Shown piece after piece: positions 8,411 to 18,978 of a stretch of 64,000 nucleotides of DNA. The notes beneath the pieces are model-generated. The model saw nothing but the letters and a program-made list of their open reading frames with translations. It was not told where the DNA came from and ran no database searches. The DNA comes from Pseudomonas subflava (GTDB lineage Bacteria > Pseudomonadota > Gammaproteobacteria > Pseudomonadales > Pseudomonadaceae), in NCBI RefSeq assembly GCF_023823685.1, contig NZ_JAMXBF010000006.1, positions 1 through 64,000 on the forward strand, given 5' to 3'. The first letter of the stretch is position 1. Each line of letters begins with the position of its first letter. The position numbers and the translations under genes are program-made.

Positions 8411-10615
8411 TCAGGCCGCCGGCATCTGCGCCAGCAGCTTGTCGAGCGTGATGGGGTAGTCGCGCACCCGCACGCCGGTGGCGTTGTAGATGGCGTTCGC
8501 CACCGCCGCGGACACCCCGCAGATGCCCAGTTCGCCCACGCCCTTGGCCTTCATCGGCGAGGAGAGTGGGTCAGTCTCGTCGAGGAAGACCACCTCCTGG
8601 TGCGGAATGTCGGCATGCACCGGCACCTCGTAGCCGGCCAGGTCGTGGTTGATGTAGAGCCCGTAACGGGTGTCGACGGACAACTCCTCCATCAGGGCGG
8701 CGCCCACGCCCATTGTCATGGCGCCGATGACCTGGCTGCGGGCCGTCTTCGGGTTGAGGATGCGTCCGGCCGAGCAGACCGCCAGCATGCGCCGGACCCG
8801 CATCTCCGCCGTGGCGGCATGCACGGCCACCTCGACGAAGTGCGCGCCAAAAGTGGAGATCCGGTAGCGCTTGTCCAGGTCGCCGAACTCGATGCCGTCC
8901 TCGGCTTCGAGCGTGCCGCCGGCCGCGGCGTCCGTGAGCGCGGCGCTTCGGTCGCCCTGGCGGACCTCGCCGTTCTCGAAGGTCGCCTCGGCGGGATCGA
9001 AGCCGAGCTTGCGGGCGATCTGCTCGCGCAGCTTCACGCAGGCGGCGTAGACGCCCGAGGTCGAACTGTTGGCGCCCCACTGGCCGCCGGAGCCCGAGGA
9101 GACGGGGAAGGTGGAATCGCCGAGCGTCACGCTCACCCGCTCCAGTGGCACACCCAGCATCTCCGCGGCGGTCTGGCCGATGATGGTGTAGCTGCCGGTG
9201 CCGATATCGGTCATGTCGGTCTCGACGATCAGCCGGCCGTCCGCGTCCAGGCGAACCCGTGCGGCGGACTGGGTCACCGGCCCGTCGCGAAAGGCGCCGG
9301 CCATGCCCATGCCGATCAGCCAGTCGCCCTCGCGGCGGGCGGCGGGGCTGGCGTTGCGCTGGTTCCAGCCGAAGCGTTGCGCGCCCTGCATCAGGCATTC
9401 CTTCAGGTGGCGCTGCGAGTAGGGCCGCTCGGGTTTCTCCGGGTCGACCTGGGAGTCGTTCATCACGCGAAACTCGACGGGGTCGAGGCCGAGCTTTTCC
9501 GCCATCTCGTCCATGGCGATCTCCACGGCCATCGATCCCGGCGTATCGCTGGGCGCGCGCATGGCATTGGCCTCCGGCATGTCGAGCGTCGCCAGGCGCG
9601 TGCTGGACATGCGATTGGCTCCGGCATAGAGCGGTCGCGAATAGATCACGCCGGCCTCGGCGTTGTTGCCGTTGAGGTCGCCGGACCAGTTGTCGTGGCC
9701 GATGGCGACGATCTTGCCGTCGCGGGTGGCGCCGATGCGGATGCGCTGGATGGTGGCCGCGCGGTGGGTGGTGTTATTCATCATCAGCGGGCGCGGCAGC
9801 GCCACCTTCACCGGGCGCCCGGCGGCCCGTGCGCCCAGCGCCGCGAGCAGCGCGTCGGCGCGGATGAACAGCTTGCCGCCGAAGCCGCCGCCGACGTAGG
9901 GCGAGATCAGCCGCACCTTGTCGCTGGGAATGCCCAGGGTCTTGGCGAGGTCCTGGGTGCCCCAGTTGATCATCTGGTTCGAGGTCCACAGCGTCAGACG
10001 GTCGCCGTCCCAGCGGGCCATCGACGCGTGCGGCTCCATCATCGCGTGGGTCTGGTCGGGGGTGTGGTAGGTGGCGTCGAGCTGCACGGGCGCGCCGGCG
10101 AATGCGCCGTCGAAGTCGCCCACGGCGGTGTCCGGCTCGCCTGCGGTGATCTCTTTCGGCTTCTTCGCCTGGCCCTTGGCCGCCTCGAGGTCGAAGCTGC
10201 CGGGCTCACGGGCGTACTCGATCTTCACCAGTTCCGCTGCCGCGCGGGCCTGCTCGAAGGTCTCGGCCACCACCAGGGCCACGGCCTGGTGGTAGTGCTC
10301 GATCTCCGGTCCGCCGAGCAGCTTGGCGTTGTTGCGCTCACCCTTGTCCAGCGGGCCGGCCGTCTGGGCGGTGACGACGGTGATCACGCCGGGCGCGGCC
10401 CTGGCCTGGGACAGGTCCATGGAGGCGATGCGCCCCTTGGCGATGGCGGCGCCGACGATCTGGCCGTAGGCCAGGTCGCTGACCTCGCCGTGCCATTCAT
10501 AGGCGTAGGTGGCGGTGCCGGTGGTCTTCAGCGGCCCGTCGATGCGGTCGACCGGCTGGCCGACCACGCGCTGGCGGTCGATGGGGTTGCCGCTTGCTGC
10601 GGTGTCGAACTTCAT
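8411..10615 (-). CDS. xanthine dehydrogenase family molybdopterin-binding (large) subunit, PaoC-like
   Basis: The 734-residue catalytic subunit belongs to the molybdenum hydroxylases that oxidise aldehydes or N-heterocycles. The N-terminal a/b-hammerhead region begins [18 protein letters not shown]. The Mo-pterin domain follows, with [10 protein letters not shown] and the catalytic Glu in [11 protein letters not shown] near the C-terminus. The start at 10615 gives a normal N-terminus and a four-base ATGA overlap with the FAD subunit, so the three genes form one operon. The set resembles E. coli PaoABC in gene order and in having a separate FAD subunit. The substrate is not predictable. No PaoD/XdhC-type cofactor chaperone is encoded in the operon. 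Confidence 0.9.
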   Translation of the reverse strand: MKFDTAASGNPIDRQRVVGQPVDRIDGPLKTTGTATYAYEWHGEVSDLAYGQIVGAAIAKGRIASMDLSQARAAPGVITVVTAQTAGPLDKGERNNAKLLGGPEIEHYHQAVALVVAETFEQARAAAELVKIEYAREPGSFDLEAAKGQAKKPKEITAGEPDTAVGDFDGAFAGAPVQLDATYHTPDQTHAMMEPHASMARWDGDRLTLWTSNQMINWGTQDLAKTLGIPSDKVRLISPYVGGGFGGKLFIRADALLAALGARAAGRPVKVALPRPLMMNNTTHRAATIQRIRIGATRDGKIVAIGHDNWSGDLNGNNAEAGVIYSRPLYAGANRMSSTRLATLDMPEANAMRAPSDTPGSMAVEIAMDEMAEKLGLDPVEFRVMNDSQVDPEKPERPYSQRHLKECLMQGAQRFGWNQRNASPAARREGDWLIGMGMAGAFRDGPVTQSAARVRLDADGRLIVETDMTDIGTGSYTIIGQTAAEMLGVPLERVSVTLGDSTFPVSSGSGGQWGANSSTSGVYAACVKLREQIARKLGFDPAEATFENGEVRQGDRSAALTDAAAGGTLEAEDGIEFGDLDKRYRISTFGAHFVEVAVHAATAEMRVRRMLAVCSAGRILNPKTARSQVIGAMTMGVGAALMEELSVDTRYGLYINHDLAGYEVPVHADIPHQEVVFLDETDPLSSPMKAKGVGELGICGVSAAVANAIYNATGVRVRDYPITLDKLLAQMPAA

Positions 10616-11568
10616 GCGTCGGCCCTCGCGTGTGCCAGCACGGCGCCGAGGGTGCGCCGAACCAGGGTGAGTTTGAAGGCATTGTGCGGCGTGGTGCGGG
10701 CGTCGGCGAGCAGACGCTCGGCCACCGCATCGGCCCCGCGGGGCAGCTCGGCTTCGGCCGCCTCGACGCGCCAGGGCTTGTGCGCGACGCCGCCGAGGGC
10801 GATGCGGCCGCTGCCGTCCGGCTGGATCACCGCCGCCACCGAGACCAGGGCGAAGGCGTAGGACGAGCGGTCGCGCACCTTGTGATAGAGATGCCGGCCG
10901 CCGAGCGGCTTGGGCAGGGTCACCGCGGTGATCAGCTCGCCGGGAGCCAGGGCATGCTCGATGTGCGGCGTGTTGCCGGGCAGGCGATGCAGGTCGGCCA
11001 TGGCGATGCGCCGCGTCTGGCCGCCGGGCTGGACGGTCTCCACGGTGGCATCGAGCAGGCGCATGGCGATCGCCATGTCGCTCGGGTGGGTTGCGATGCA
11101 GGCGTCGCTGGTGCCGAGCACCGCGTGCTGGCGGCTGATGCCCTCGCGCGCCGCGCAGCCGGAGCCCGGCTGGCGTTTGTTGCACGGCAGGTTGGTGTCG
11201 TAGAAGTAGGGGCAGCGGGTGCGCTGCAGCAGGTTGCCGGCGGTGGTCGCCTTGTTGCGCAGCTGGCCGGAGGCCCCGGCGAGCAGGGCGCGGGAGAGCA
11301 CGGCGTAGTCGCGGCGGATGCGCATGTCGGCGGCCAGGTCGGTGTTGCTTACCAGCGCGCCGATGCGCACGCCGCCGTCGTCCGTCGGCTCGATGCGATC
11401 CAGGCCGAGGCCGTTGACATCGATCAGGTGCAGCGGCGTCTCGATCTCGAGCTTCATCAGGTCCAGCAGGTTGGTACCGCCGGCGATGAACTTCGCGCCG
11501 GGCGTGCGTGCGGCCGCCGCGGCAGCCTCGCCCGGAGTGCGGGCGCGTTCGTAGGAGAAGGGCTTCAT
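10612..11568 (-). CDS. xanthine dehydrogenase family FAD-binding (medium) subunit, PaoB-like
   Basis: The 318-residue subunit carries FAD and passes electrons from the iron-sulfur subunit to an acceptor. The FAD loop [11 protein letters not shown] lies at about residues 28-40, and [15 protein letters not shown] follows at about 105. After that comes a cysteine-rich insert ([21 protein letters not shown]) like the one that binds a 4Fe-4S cluster in PaoB; a fourth Cys is in SDACIA. The insert distinguishes it from plain XdhB/CoxM subunits. It overlaps the downstream catalytic subunit by four bases and the upstream 2Fe-2S subunit by four bases. Confidence 0.9.
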   Translation of the reverse strand: MKPFSYERARTPGEAAAAAARTPGAKFIAGGTNLLDLMKLEIETPLHLIDVNGLGLDRIEPTDDGGVRIGALVSNTDLAADMRIRRDYAVLSRALLAGASGQLRNKATTAGNLLQRTRCPYFYDTNLPCNKRQPGSGCAAREGISRQHAVLGTSDACIATHPSDMAIAMRLLDATVETVQPGGQTRRIAMADLHRLPGNTPHIEHALAPGELITAVTLPKPLGGRHLYHKVRDRSSYAFALVSVAAVIQPDGSGRIALGGVAHKPWRVEAAEAELPRGADAVAERLLADARTTPHNAFKLTLVRRTLGAVLAHARADA

Positions 11569-12221
11569 GCGCGTTTCCCCGCCACGTCGTTGATCGCTTC
11601 GATGATGTTGGAGTAGGCGCCGCAGCGGCAGATGTTGCCGCTCATGCGTTCGCGCAGCTCGGCATCGCTCAGTTGCGGAGCGCCCTCCAGGTCGTCGCTG
11701 ACATGGCTGGGGATGCCGCGCTGCACTTCGTCGAGCACCGCCACGGCGGAGCAGATCTGCCCGGGCGTGCAGTAACCGCACTGGTAGCCGTCGTGACGGA
11801 CGAAGGCGGCCTGCATCGGGTGCAGTTGCTCGGGCGTGCCGAGGCCTTCGATGGTGGTGATCTCTGCGTCCTGGTGCATCACCGCCAGCGTCAGGCAGCC
11901 GTTGATGCGGCGACCGTCGACGATCAGCGTGCAGGCGCCACACTGGCCGTGGTCGCAGCCCTTCTTGCTGCCGGTGAGGTGGAGGTGCTCGCGCAGCGCG
12001 TCGAGCAGCGAGGTGCGGTTGTCCAGCTCCAGTTCGTGGGCCTTGCCGTTGACCCGCAGGCGGACTCGGGATGTTTCGATGCGGCGCATGGGGCGGGCGT
12101 CCTCCTGTGCGGGTTCGTTGGCGAGCGCCGCGGCGGGCGTTGCGCCCAGCACCAGCAGGGTTCGGCTCAGCGAGAGGATGTCCCGACGCGTGTAGCCGTT
12201 GTCGTCACCGGATTCGCTCAT
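11565..12221 (-). CDS. 2Fe-2S iron-sulfur (small) subunit of the molybdenum hydroxylase, PaoA-like, Tat signal
   Basis: The 218-residue subunit contains the plant-type 2Fe-2S motif ([15 protein letters not shown] ... NGC) and the second C-terminal 2Fe-2S set ([12 protein letters not shown] and GNICRCGAY). The N-terminus holds a twin-arginine-like leader, [17 protein letters not shown], ending in an Ala-rich cleavage region. As in PaoA, the complex is therefore probably exported folded to the periplasm. The start at 12221 is chosen because GAGGAGA precedes it and the leader then begins normally. It is the first gene of the three-gene operon. Confidence 0.9.
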   Translation of the reverse strand: MSESGDDNGYTRRDILSLSRTLLVLGATPAAALANEPAQEDARPMRRIETSRVRLRVNGKAHELELDNRTSLLDALREHLHLTGSKKGCDHGQCGACTLIVDGRRINGCLTLAVMHQDAEITTIEGLGTPEQLHPMQAAFVRHDGYQCGYCTPGQICSAVAVLDEVQRGIPSHVSDDLEGAPQLSDAELRERMSGNICRCGAYSNIIEAINDVAGKRA

Positions 12222-12574
12222 GCGGGTCTCCTCGGGCTGCGGACTGTAGGCGGCCGGATTGCCCGGGCGCTGCGGTGTCCAGGTTCCGACTGTCCCAGGG
12301 CGCGGCAAGTTGCAGCGATATGCCGAGCGGCCGAAGGCGAGGGGAGGCGCGCAGTGCCAGCGACCCTATGTCGCGGCGCCTCCGGCGGATGGCCGGCTAC
12401 ACTCCATCGGCTGCCCGCCGGCTGGGCATCGGGCAAGGATGACAGCCGGGCAGGGTGGTCGAGGCGCGCGGCGTGCGTGCCTCGTGCAGCCTGGCCAGCC
12501 CGAGGCCAGGGTGGACGCCTTCACCGCTCTGTTGGCCGACCTCCGCCGAGCCCGGTCGAACCTTCCCTACGGCC
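12222..12574. other. 353-base intergenic gap without recognised gene
   Basis: This is the gap between the 3' end of ampC and the start of the molybdenum hydroxylase operon. It must contain the promoter of the operon, but I see no clear -35/-10 pair, hairpin or repeat. The open frames crossing it are high-GC shadows with no family features. Confidence 0.5.
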
Positions 12575-14182
<1,608 letters not shown>

Positions 14183-14306
14183 TTAGGTGATCTCGGGAAA
14201 TGGCCTTCGCAATAAAGGCAGTGCCGCAGTTTCACCTTAGATTAGCCCTGTATCGGTCGGGCGGGGTAGCCGAATAATAGTCGCACCCCAACCGGAGATT
14301 CCGACC

Positions 14307-15203
14307 ATGGACAAGACCCTCAAGCGCGGCTCGCTGGAAATGATCGCGGCGATGCTGATTTCCGGCACCATCGGCTGGTTCGTACTGATTTCCGGCCAGT
14401 CCGTGATCGACGTGGTGTTCTGGCGCTGCGTGATCGGTGGCGCCATGTTGCTGCTGGTGTGCTGGGCGCTCGGCCTGCTGCGCCGCGAGCTGCTGAATCG
14501 TCGCGTGCTGGTCCTGGCGCTGGTCAGCGGGGTGGCCATCGTCGGCAACTGGCTGCTGCTGTTTGCGTCCTATTCCAAGGCTTCGATCGCCATCAGCACG
14601 GCGGTGTACAACGTGCAGCCGTTCATGCTGGTGGGGCTGGCGGCGGTGTTCCTCGGCGAGCGCATCACCCTGGCCAAGCTGGCCTGGCTGGGTGTGGCCT
14701 TTCTCGGCATGCTGGCCATCGTCAGCGCCCATGGCGATACCGGTATCTCTGGCGAGAATTACCTGCTGGGCATCGCCCTGGCCCTGGGCGCGGCGCTGCT
14801 CTACGCCGTGGCGGCGCTGATCGTCAAACGCCTCTCCGGCACGCCGCCGCACCTGATCGCGCTGGTCCAGCTGATCACCGGCATCCTCATGCTGGCGCCG
14901 CTGGCCAGTTACCAGCTGCCCGAGCAGCCGCAGGCCTGGGCCAGCCTGGCGGCCCTGGGCATCCTGCATACCGGGGTGATGTACCTGCTGCTGTACAGCG
15001 CCATTCAGAAATTGCCGACGGCGCTGACCGGGGCGCTGTCGTTCATCTACCCGATCGCGGCGATCTTCGTCGACTGGCTGGCCTTCGGTCATCGCCTCAG
15101 CCCGCTGCAGTGGCTGGGCGTGGCGGCCATCCTGCTGGCGGCGGCCGGCATGCAGCAGGGCTGGAGCCTGCGTCGGCGCCTGCAGGTCGCCGAGGCGAAG
15201 TAG
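14307..15203 (+). CDS. DMT (EamA) family transporter
   Basis: The 298-residue inner-membrane protein has about ten hydrophobic segments arranged as two EamA repeats (about 10-140 and 155-285), the standard drug/metabolite transporter layout. Typical elements are FWRCVIGGAMLLL in the first repeat and LSFIYPIAAIFVDWL in the second. It probably exports amino acids or related small metabolites; the divergent Lrp-type regulator supports an amino-acid link (inference). The substrate is unknown. Confidence 0.9.
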   Translation: MDKTLKRGSLEMIAAMLISGTIGWFVLISGQSVIDVVFWRCVIGGAMLLLVCWALGLLRRELLNRRVLVLALVSGVAIVGNWLLLFASYSKASIAISTAVYNVQPFMLVGLAAVFLGERITLAKLAWLGVAFLGMLAIVSAHGDTGISGENYLLGIALALGAALLYAVAALIVKRLSGTPPHLIALVQLITGILMLAPLASYQLPEQPQAWASLAALGILHTGVMYLLLYSAIQKLPTALTGALSFIYPIAAIFVDWLAFGHRLSPLQWLGVAAILLAAAGMQQGWSLRRRLQVAEAK

Positions 15204-15212
15204 GGCTGCAGG

Positions 15213-16145
15213 CTAGAGCGGGCGGCGCGCGTCGAAGCGTTCCGCCCACCGGTGTTCGCGAAAGCGCTCGACGATGAAGTCGATGAACACCCGCGTCTTC
15301 GCCGGCAGCAGCTTCTGCGCGCTGAAGTAGAGGCTCAGGCTGCCGGTGTCCACGTACCAGTCCGGTAGCACCCGCTGCAGGCTGCCGTTCTGCAGGTAGG
15401 GCAACGCATGCACGGTGCTGACCAGGGTCACGCCCAGGCCCTGCAGGGCGGCGTGGCAGGCCGCCTCGGGGTCGTTCATGGTCATGCGTCGGGTCAGCTC
15501 GTAGGTGGCCTGGTGGTCGTCGCGGGTGCGCAGCGGCCAGCTGCGCACGCGGCCGGTCTGCGGCGAGCGCAGGAGGATGCCGGCATGGGTAGTCAGGTCT
15601 TCCGGCCGCTCGATGGGCGCATGGCGGGCGAGGTAGTCCGGCGAGGCCAGCAGCACCCGGTGGGCCGGCGCCAGTTGCCGGGCAATCGCCCCGGGCGGCA
15701 GCTCGAAGCCACCGCCGAGGGCGGCGTCGAAGCCTTCGCCGATCAGGTCCACGGCGCGGTTATCGAAGTGCCAGTCGGGGACTATCGCCGGGTAGCGGGC
15801 CAGGAAATCGGACAGGTGCGGCAGGATGTAATCGCGGCCGAAGGCGATGCCCATGCTCACCTTGAGGGTGCCCGCGGGCTGGCCCTGGCTGCTGGCCAGG
15901 TTGGCCACCGCGCCCAGGATGCTGGCCAGCCCGCCACTCACTTCCGCGAGAAAGCGCTCGCCGGCCTCGGTCAGGGTCAGGCGCCGGGTGCTGCGCAGGA
16001 ACAGGCGCACGCCGAGGTTGCTCTCCAGACGAGCCACATTCTTGCCCACCGCCGCAGGCGTCAGGCCCAGGCGCCGCGCGGCCTTGGCGAAGCTTCCAGC
16101 CTCCGCGGCGCGGACGAAGCACTCGATGCTGATGAGGGTTTCCAT
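15213..16145 (-). CDS. LysR family transcriptional regulator
   Basis: The 310-residue protein has an N-terminal winged HTH (residues 1-60, with FAKAARRLGLTPAAVGKNVARLE). The periplasmic-binding-protein-like effector domain spans about 90-300. It is divergent from an SDR gene 120 bases away, the classical LysR arrangement, so it probably controls that gene and itself. The start at 16145 (METLISIECFVRAAE) gives the usual distance to the HTH. It is not AmpR: its N-terminus is of the CrgA/DmlR-like type, with RSTRRLTLTEAGERFL. It ends nine bases after the convergent DMT exporter gene. Confidence 0.93.
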   Translation of the reverse strand: METLISIECFVRAAEAGSFAKAARRLGLTPAAVGKNVARLESNLGVRLFLRSTRRLTLTEAGERFLAEVSGGLASILGAVANLASSQGQPAGTLKVSMGIAFGRDYILPHLSDFLARYPAIVPDWHFDNRAVDLIGEGFDAALGGGFELPPGAIARQLAPAHRVLLASPDYLARHAPIERPEDLTTHAGILLRSPQTGRVRSWPLRTRDDHQATYELTRRMTMNDPEAACHAALQGLGVTLVSTVHALPYLQNGSLQRVLPDWYVDTGSLSLYFSAQKLLPAKTRVFIDFIVERFREHRWAERFDARRPL

Positions 16146-16265
16146 GGGCTCTCTATAAACCATTGGTATCGACTGAATATAGCGATTGCCAGCTTATCGG
16201 TTGTGAGTGGCAGGTGAATACTGGGGCCGTCTTGCACACCCACCCAGATTCAGGAGATTCAAAAA

Positions 16266-17015
16266 ATGAGCACTCACAAAACCCTCGAAGGCAAAGTCGC
16301 ATTCATCCAGGGCGGTTCCCGCGGCATCGGCGCCGCCATTGCCCAGCGTCTGGCGAAGGACGGCGCCGCCGTCGCCCTGACCTACTCGTCCTCCGCGGCC
16401 GGCGCCCACGATGTGGTACAGGCCGTCGAAGCCGCCGGTGGCCGCGCCATTGCCATCCAGGCCGACAGCCGCGACGAACAGGCCATCCGCGCCGCCATCC
16501 GCCACACCGTGGAAAGCTTCGGTCGCCTCGACATCCTGGTGAACAACGCCGGCGTGCTGGCCATCGCGCCCATCGAGGAGTTCAGCATCGACGACCTGGA
16601 CCGCACCCTGGACGTGAACGTGCGCAGCGTGGTGATCGCCAGCCAGGAAGCCGCCCGCGTGATGGGTGAAGGCGGGCGCATCATCACCATCGGCAGCACC
16701 AACGCCGAGCGCATGCCCTTCGGTGGCGGCTCGGTCTACGCCCTGAGCAAGGCCGCGGTGGCCGGTTTCACCAAGGGCCTGGCCCGTGACCTGGGGCCGC
16801 GCGGCATCACCGTCAACAACGTGCAGCCGGGCCCGGTGGATACCGACATGAACCCGGACAACAGCGACTTTGCCGAGTCGCTGAAGCTGACCATGGCGCT
16901 GCCGCGCTACGGCAAGGCGGAGGAGATCGCCAGCTTCGTGGCCTACCTGGCCGGCTCCGAGGCGGCCTATATCACTGGCGCCAACCTGACCATCGATGGC
17001 GGCTTCTCCGCCTGA
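16266..17015 (+). CDS. SDR family NAD(P)-dependent oxidoreductase (3-oxoacyl-ACP-reductase-like)
   Basis: The 249-residue classical short-chain dehydrogenase has the cofactor motif GGSRGIGAAIAQ (about residues 16-27), NNAG at about 91 and the catalytic set around residues 140-160 with Ser and YALSK. The C-terminus is VAYLAGSEAAYITGANLTIDGGF, typical of FabG-like enzymes. It catalyses reduction or oxidation of a carbonyl or hydroxyl; the substrate is unknown. It is divergent from the LysR gene at 15213-16145, which probably regulates it. A long palindrome at 17023-17066 ends its transcript. Confidence 0.92.
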   Translation: MSTHKTLEGKVAFIQGGSRGIGAAIAQRLAKDGAAVALTYSSSAAGAHDVVQAVEAAGGRAIAIQADSRDEQAIRAAIRHTVESFGRLDILVNNAGVLAIAPIEEFSIDDLDRTLDVNVRSVVIASQEAARVMGEGGRIITIGSTNAERMPFGGGSVYALSKAAVAGFTKGLARDLGPRGITVNNVQPGPVDTDMNPDNSDFAESLKLTMALPRYGKAEEIASFVAYLAGSEAAYITGANLTIDGGFSA

Positions 17016-17022
17016 GGTGCCA

Positions 17023-17066
17023 GAAACGACAACGCCCGTCGCATATGCGATGGGCGTTGTCGTTTC
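17023..17066. terminator. 44-base palindrome between convergent SDR and FKBP genes
   Basis: The arms GAAACGACAACGCCC and its complement flank an inner palindrome TCGCATATGCGA. Only one base pair departs from symmetry (G/T, a wobble in RNA). The hairpin lies between two convergent genes and fits a bidirectional terminator, although the T run is short. Confidence 0.75.
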
Positions 17067-17078
17067 CGCGCAGCTGAA

Positions 17079-17417
17079 TCAGTCGTCGCGGGTCAGCACT
17101 TCCAGCAGTTCGATCTCGAACAGCAGGTTGGAATTAGGCGGAATCGACCCGACCTGGCGCTCGCCATAGCCCAGGTGCGCCGGCACCCACAGCTTGCGCT
17201 TGCCGCCGACCCGCATGCCCATCAGGCCCTGATCCCAGCCCTGGATCACCCGGCGCGTACCGATCACGCACTGGAACGGCTTGCCGCGTGAGTAGGAGGA
17301 ATCGAACTCGCTGCCGTCCTCCAGCCAGCCGCGGTACTGGGTGGTGATCAGCGCACCCTTGACGGCAGCCTTGCCGCTGCCGATTTCCAGGTCTTCGATT
17401 TTCAGTTCGTCGCTCAT
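17079..17417 (-). CDS. FKBP-type peptidyl-prolyl cis-trans isomerase
   Basis: The 112-residue single-domain FKBP shows the family core: YRGWLEDGSEFDSSY, FQCVIGTRRVIQGWDQGLMGM (the active-site VIxGW) and FEIELLEV. It has no signal peptide, so it is cytoplasmic. The start overlaps the end of the upstream hypothetical gene (ATGA), and its ribosome site AAGGA lies inside that gene, so the two are translationally coupled. It is one of four prolyl isomerases in the window. Confidence 0.92.
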   Translation of the reverse strand: MSDELKIEDLEIGSGKAAVKGALITTQYRGWLEDGSEFDSSYSRGKPFQCVIGTRRVIQGWDQGLMGMRVGGKRKLWVPAHLGYGERQVGSIPPNSNLLFEIELLEVLTRDD

Positions 17418-17884
17418 TGAGTGGATCCTTGCTCATCCGCGGATAGCGGAATGGATATTTTATTCAGCGTTCCGCCCGGAGCGCCTCTGGCTCCACAGAA
17501 GGATCGGCAGTCGCCGCCAAGCTGTTTTACGGTGACCGTTCTGCCGAATAGCAGCTCTATTTCGCAAGGCGACTCATCATCAAGCGGAGGCAAATAACCT
17601 TCCCAGCGGCCTGCCCACCGTTGGTTCTCCGGGATATTTCGGAATACGTAGCGAGTTTCGGATTGTTCTTGTGAGGGCAGTTTGACGGCGTAGCCCGGGA
17701 TTCGGCAGACGAAGTAACCGGCCTCTACTTGGTAGTCAAAGACAATCCGCTCGCCTTCGTCCATCACTTGCAGCGTTTGGTAGCCCCTCTCGGTTTTTAA
17801 TCCCCAGACACTATCCCCAACTTCTCCAACCGCCACCTCGGAAAGCAGGGCGCAAAGAAAAAGAAGTCTTGCTGACGCGGCCAT
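17414..17884 (-). CDS. exported protein of unknown function, low GC
   Basis: I do not recognise this 156-residue protein. It starts with a signal peptide-like segment (ARLLFLCALLSEVAVG). The mature part has four cysteines (in FVCRIPG, SPCEIEL and GGDCRSFCG), which would suit disulfide bonding in the periplasm. It has a mostly beta-like composition. Its base composition is visibly lower in GC than all neighbours and its codon third positions are less G/C-biased, which suggests recent acquisition. Its last four bases overlap the FKBP start, so the pair is likely co-transcribed. No family name is offered. Confidence 0.7.
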   Translation of the reverse strand: MAASARLLFLCALLSEVAVGEVGDSVWGLKTERGYQTLQVMDEGERIVFDYQVEAGYFVCRIPGYAVKLPSQEQSETRYVFRNIPENQRWAGRWEGYLPPLDDESPCEIELLFGRTVTVKQLGGDCRSFCGARGAPGGTLNKISIPLSADEQGSTQ

Positions 17885-17956
17885 ATTCGCTTCCTTGTGC
17901 GTATGCCCAGAATGATGTGGTTCAGGGTACGGCAGTTTTTCTCGTTGGCTAGAACT

Positions 17957-18862
17957 CTACTCGCCGCTTTTAGCAAGTGCGCCGCGGGCGAAGTCGATGA
18001 AGGCGCGCAGCGCCGCGGGCACATGGCGGCGGCTCGGGTAGTAGAGGTGCAGACCGGCGTAGTAGGGGCACCAGTCGCCGAGCACCTGGACCAGACGGCC
18101 GTCGGCGATCGGCTCGCGGACCATTTCCTCGAATACGTAGGCAAGCCCCACGCCCTGCAGCGCTGGTTCGACCATCAGGCCCAGATCGTCCAGGGTCAGC
18201 GGGCCTTGCACCTCGATCTCCAGGGCGATGCCGCCGCGCTCGAATTCCCAGCGGTAGAAGTTGCCGCCGGGGAAGCGGTGGCGGATGCAGGGCAGGCCAC
18301 GCAGGTCTTCGGGCTTCTGCGGAGCGGGGTGGCGCTCGAACAGGGCGGGGGCGCCGACCACCACCGAGCGCATGCGCGGGCCGATGGGCAGCGAGACCAT
18401 GTCCGCCTCCAGGCGCTCGCCGAAGCGCACGCCGGCGTCGAAGCCGGCCGAGACCACATCGACCAGGCCGTCGTCGGCCACCAGCTCCAGACGCACGTCC
18501 GGGTAGGCGTCGAGGAAGCGCCCCACCAGCGGCAGCAGCACCAGCTGGATGGCGGCGCGCCCGGCATTGATGCGCAGGCTGCCGGAGGGCTTGTCGCGGA
18601 AGTTGTTGAGGTCTTCCAGGGCGTCGGCAATGTCGCGGAACGCCGGGCGCACCCGTGCCTGCAGGCGCTCGCCGGCCTCGGTCAGCGCCACGCTGCGGGT
18701 GGTGCGGTTGAACAGGCGCACGCCCAGACGCTCCTCCAGCCCGCGCAGGGCGTGGCTCAGCGCCGAGGGTGTGAGGCCCAGGTCGACCGCGGCGCGGGCG
18801 AAGCTGAGGTTCTGGGCGATGGCCAGGAAGATCGCCAGGTCGGTGGGGGAGACGCTCTTCAT
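17957..18862 (-). CDS. LysR family transcriptional regulator
   Basis: The 301-residue LysR protein has an HTH at residues 1-60 (LSFARAAVDLGLTPSALSHALRGLEERLGVRLFNRTTRSVALTEAG region) and an effector domain after about 90. It is divergent from a second SDR gene with a 116-base gap and probably regulates that gene. The gap is AT-rich near the LysR start. The start at 18862 gives the normal MKSVSPTDLAIFLAIAQ N-terminus. It forms, with its SDR partner, the second LysR-SDR pair within 4 kb. Confidence 0.93.
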   Translation of the reverse strand: MKSVSPTDLAIFLAIAQNLSFARAAVDLGLTPSALSHALRGLEERLGVRLFNRTTRSVALTEAGERLQARVRPAFRDIADALEDLNNFRDKPSGSLRINAGRAAIQLVLLPLVGRFLDAYPDVRLELVADDGLVDVVSAGFDAGVRFGERLEADMVSLPIGPRMRSVVVGAPALFERHPAPQKPEDLRGLPCIRHRFPGGNFYRWEFERGGIALEIEVQGPLTLDDLGLMVEPALQGVGLAYVFEEMVREPIADGRLVQVLGDWCPYYAGLHLYYPSRRHVPAALRAFIDFARGALAKSGE

Positions 18863-18931
18863 TAATGAAATCTGCTCAGCAAGTCATTCGATTTTATTTG
18901 GATTATCACATCAGTAACCCAGCCCTAGAGT

Positions 18932-18962
18932 GTCGTCAACGGCCCGCATGGTGCGGGACGAC
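18932..18962 (+). other. hairpin in the leader of the second SDR gene
   Basis: The stem GTCGT / ACGAC encloses CCCGCA / TGCGGG with a TGG loop and a short bulge. It ends 16 bases before the SDR start codon. It could be an mRNA leader structure or a protein-binding dyad; nothing decides between these. Confidence 0.4.
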
Positions 18963-18978
18963 ATCCGAGGAATTCGAT

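Noticed and set aside
15213..16145. LysR gene near ampC considered as ampR
   Set aside because: Its N-terminus does not resemble AmpR, it faces an SDR gene, and an exporter gene and an Lrp gene lie between it and ampC.
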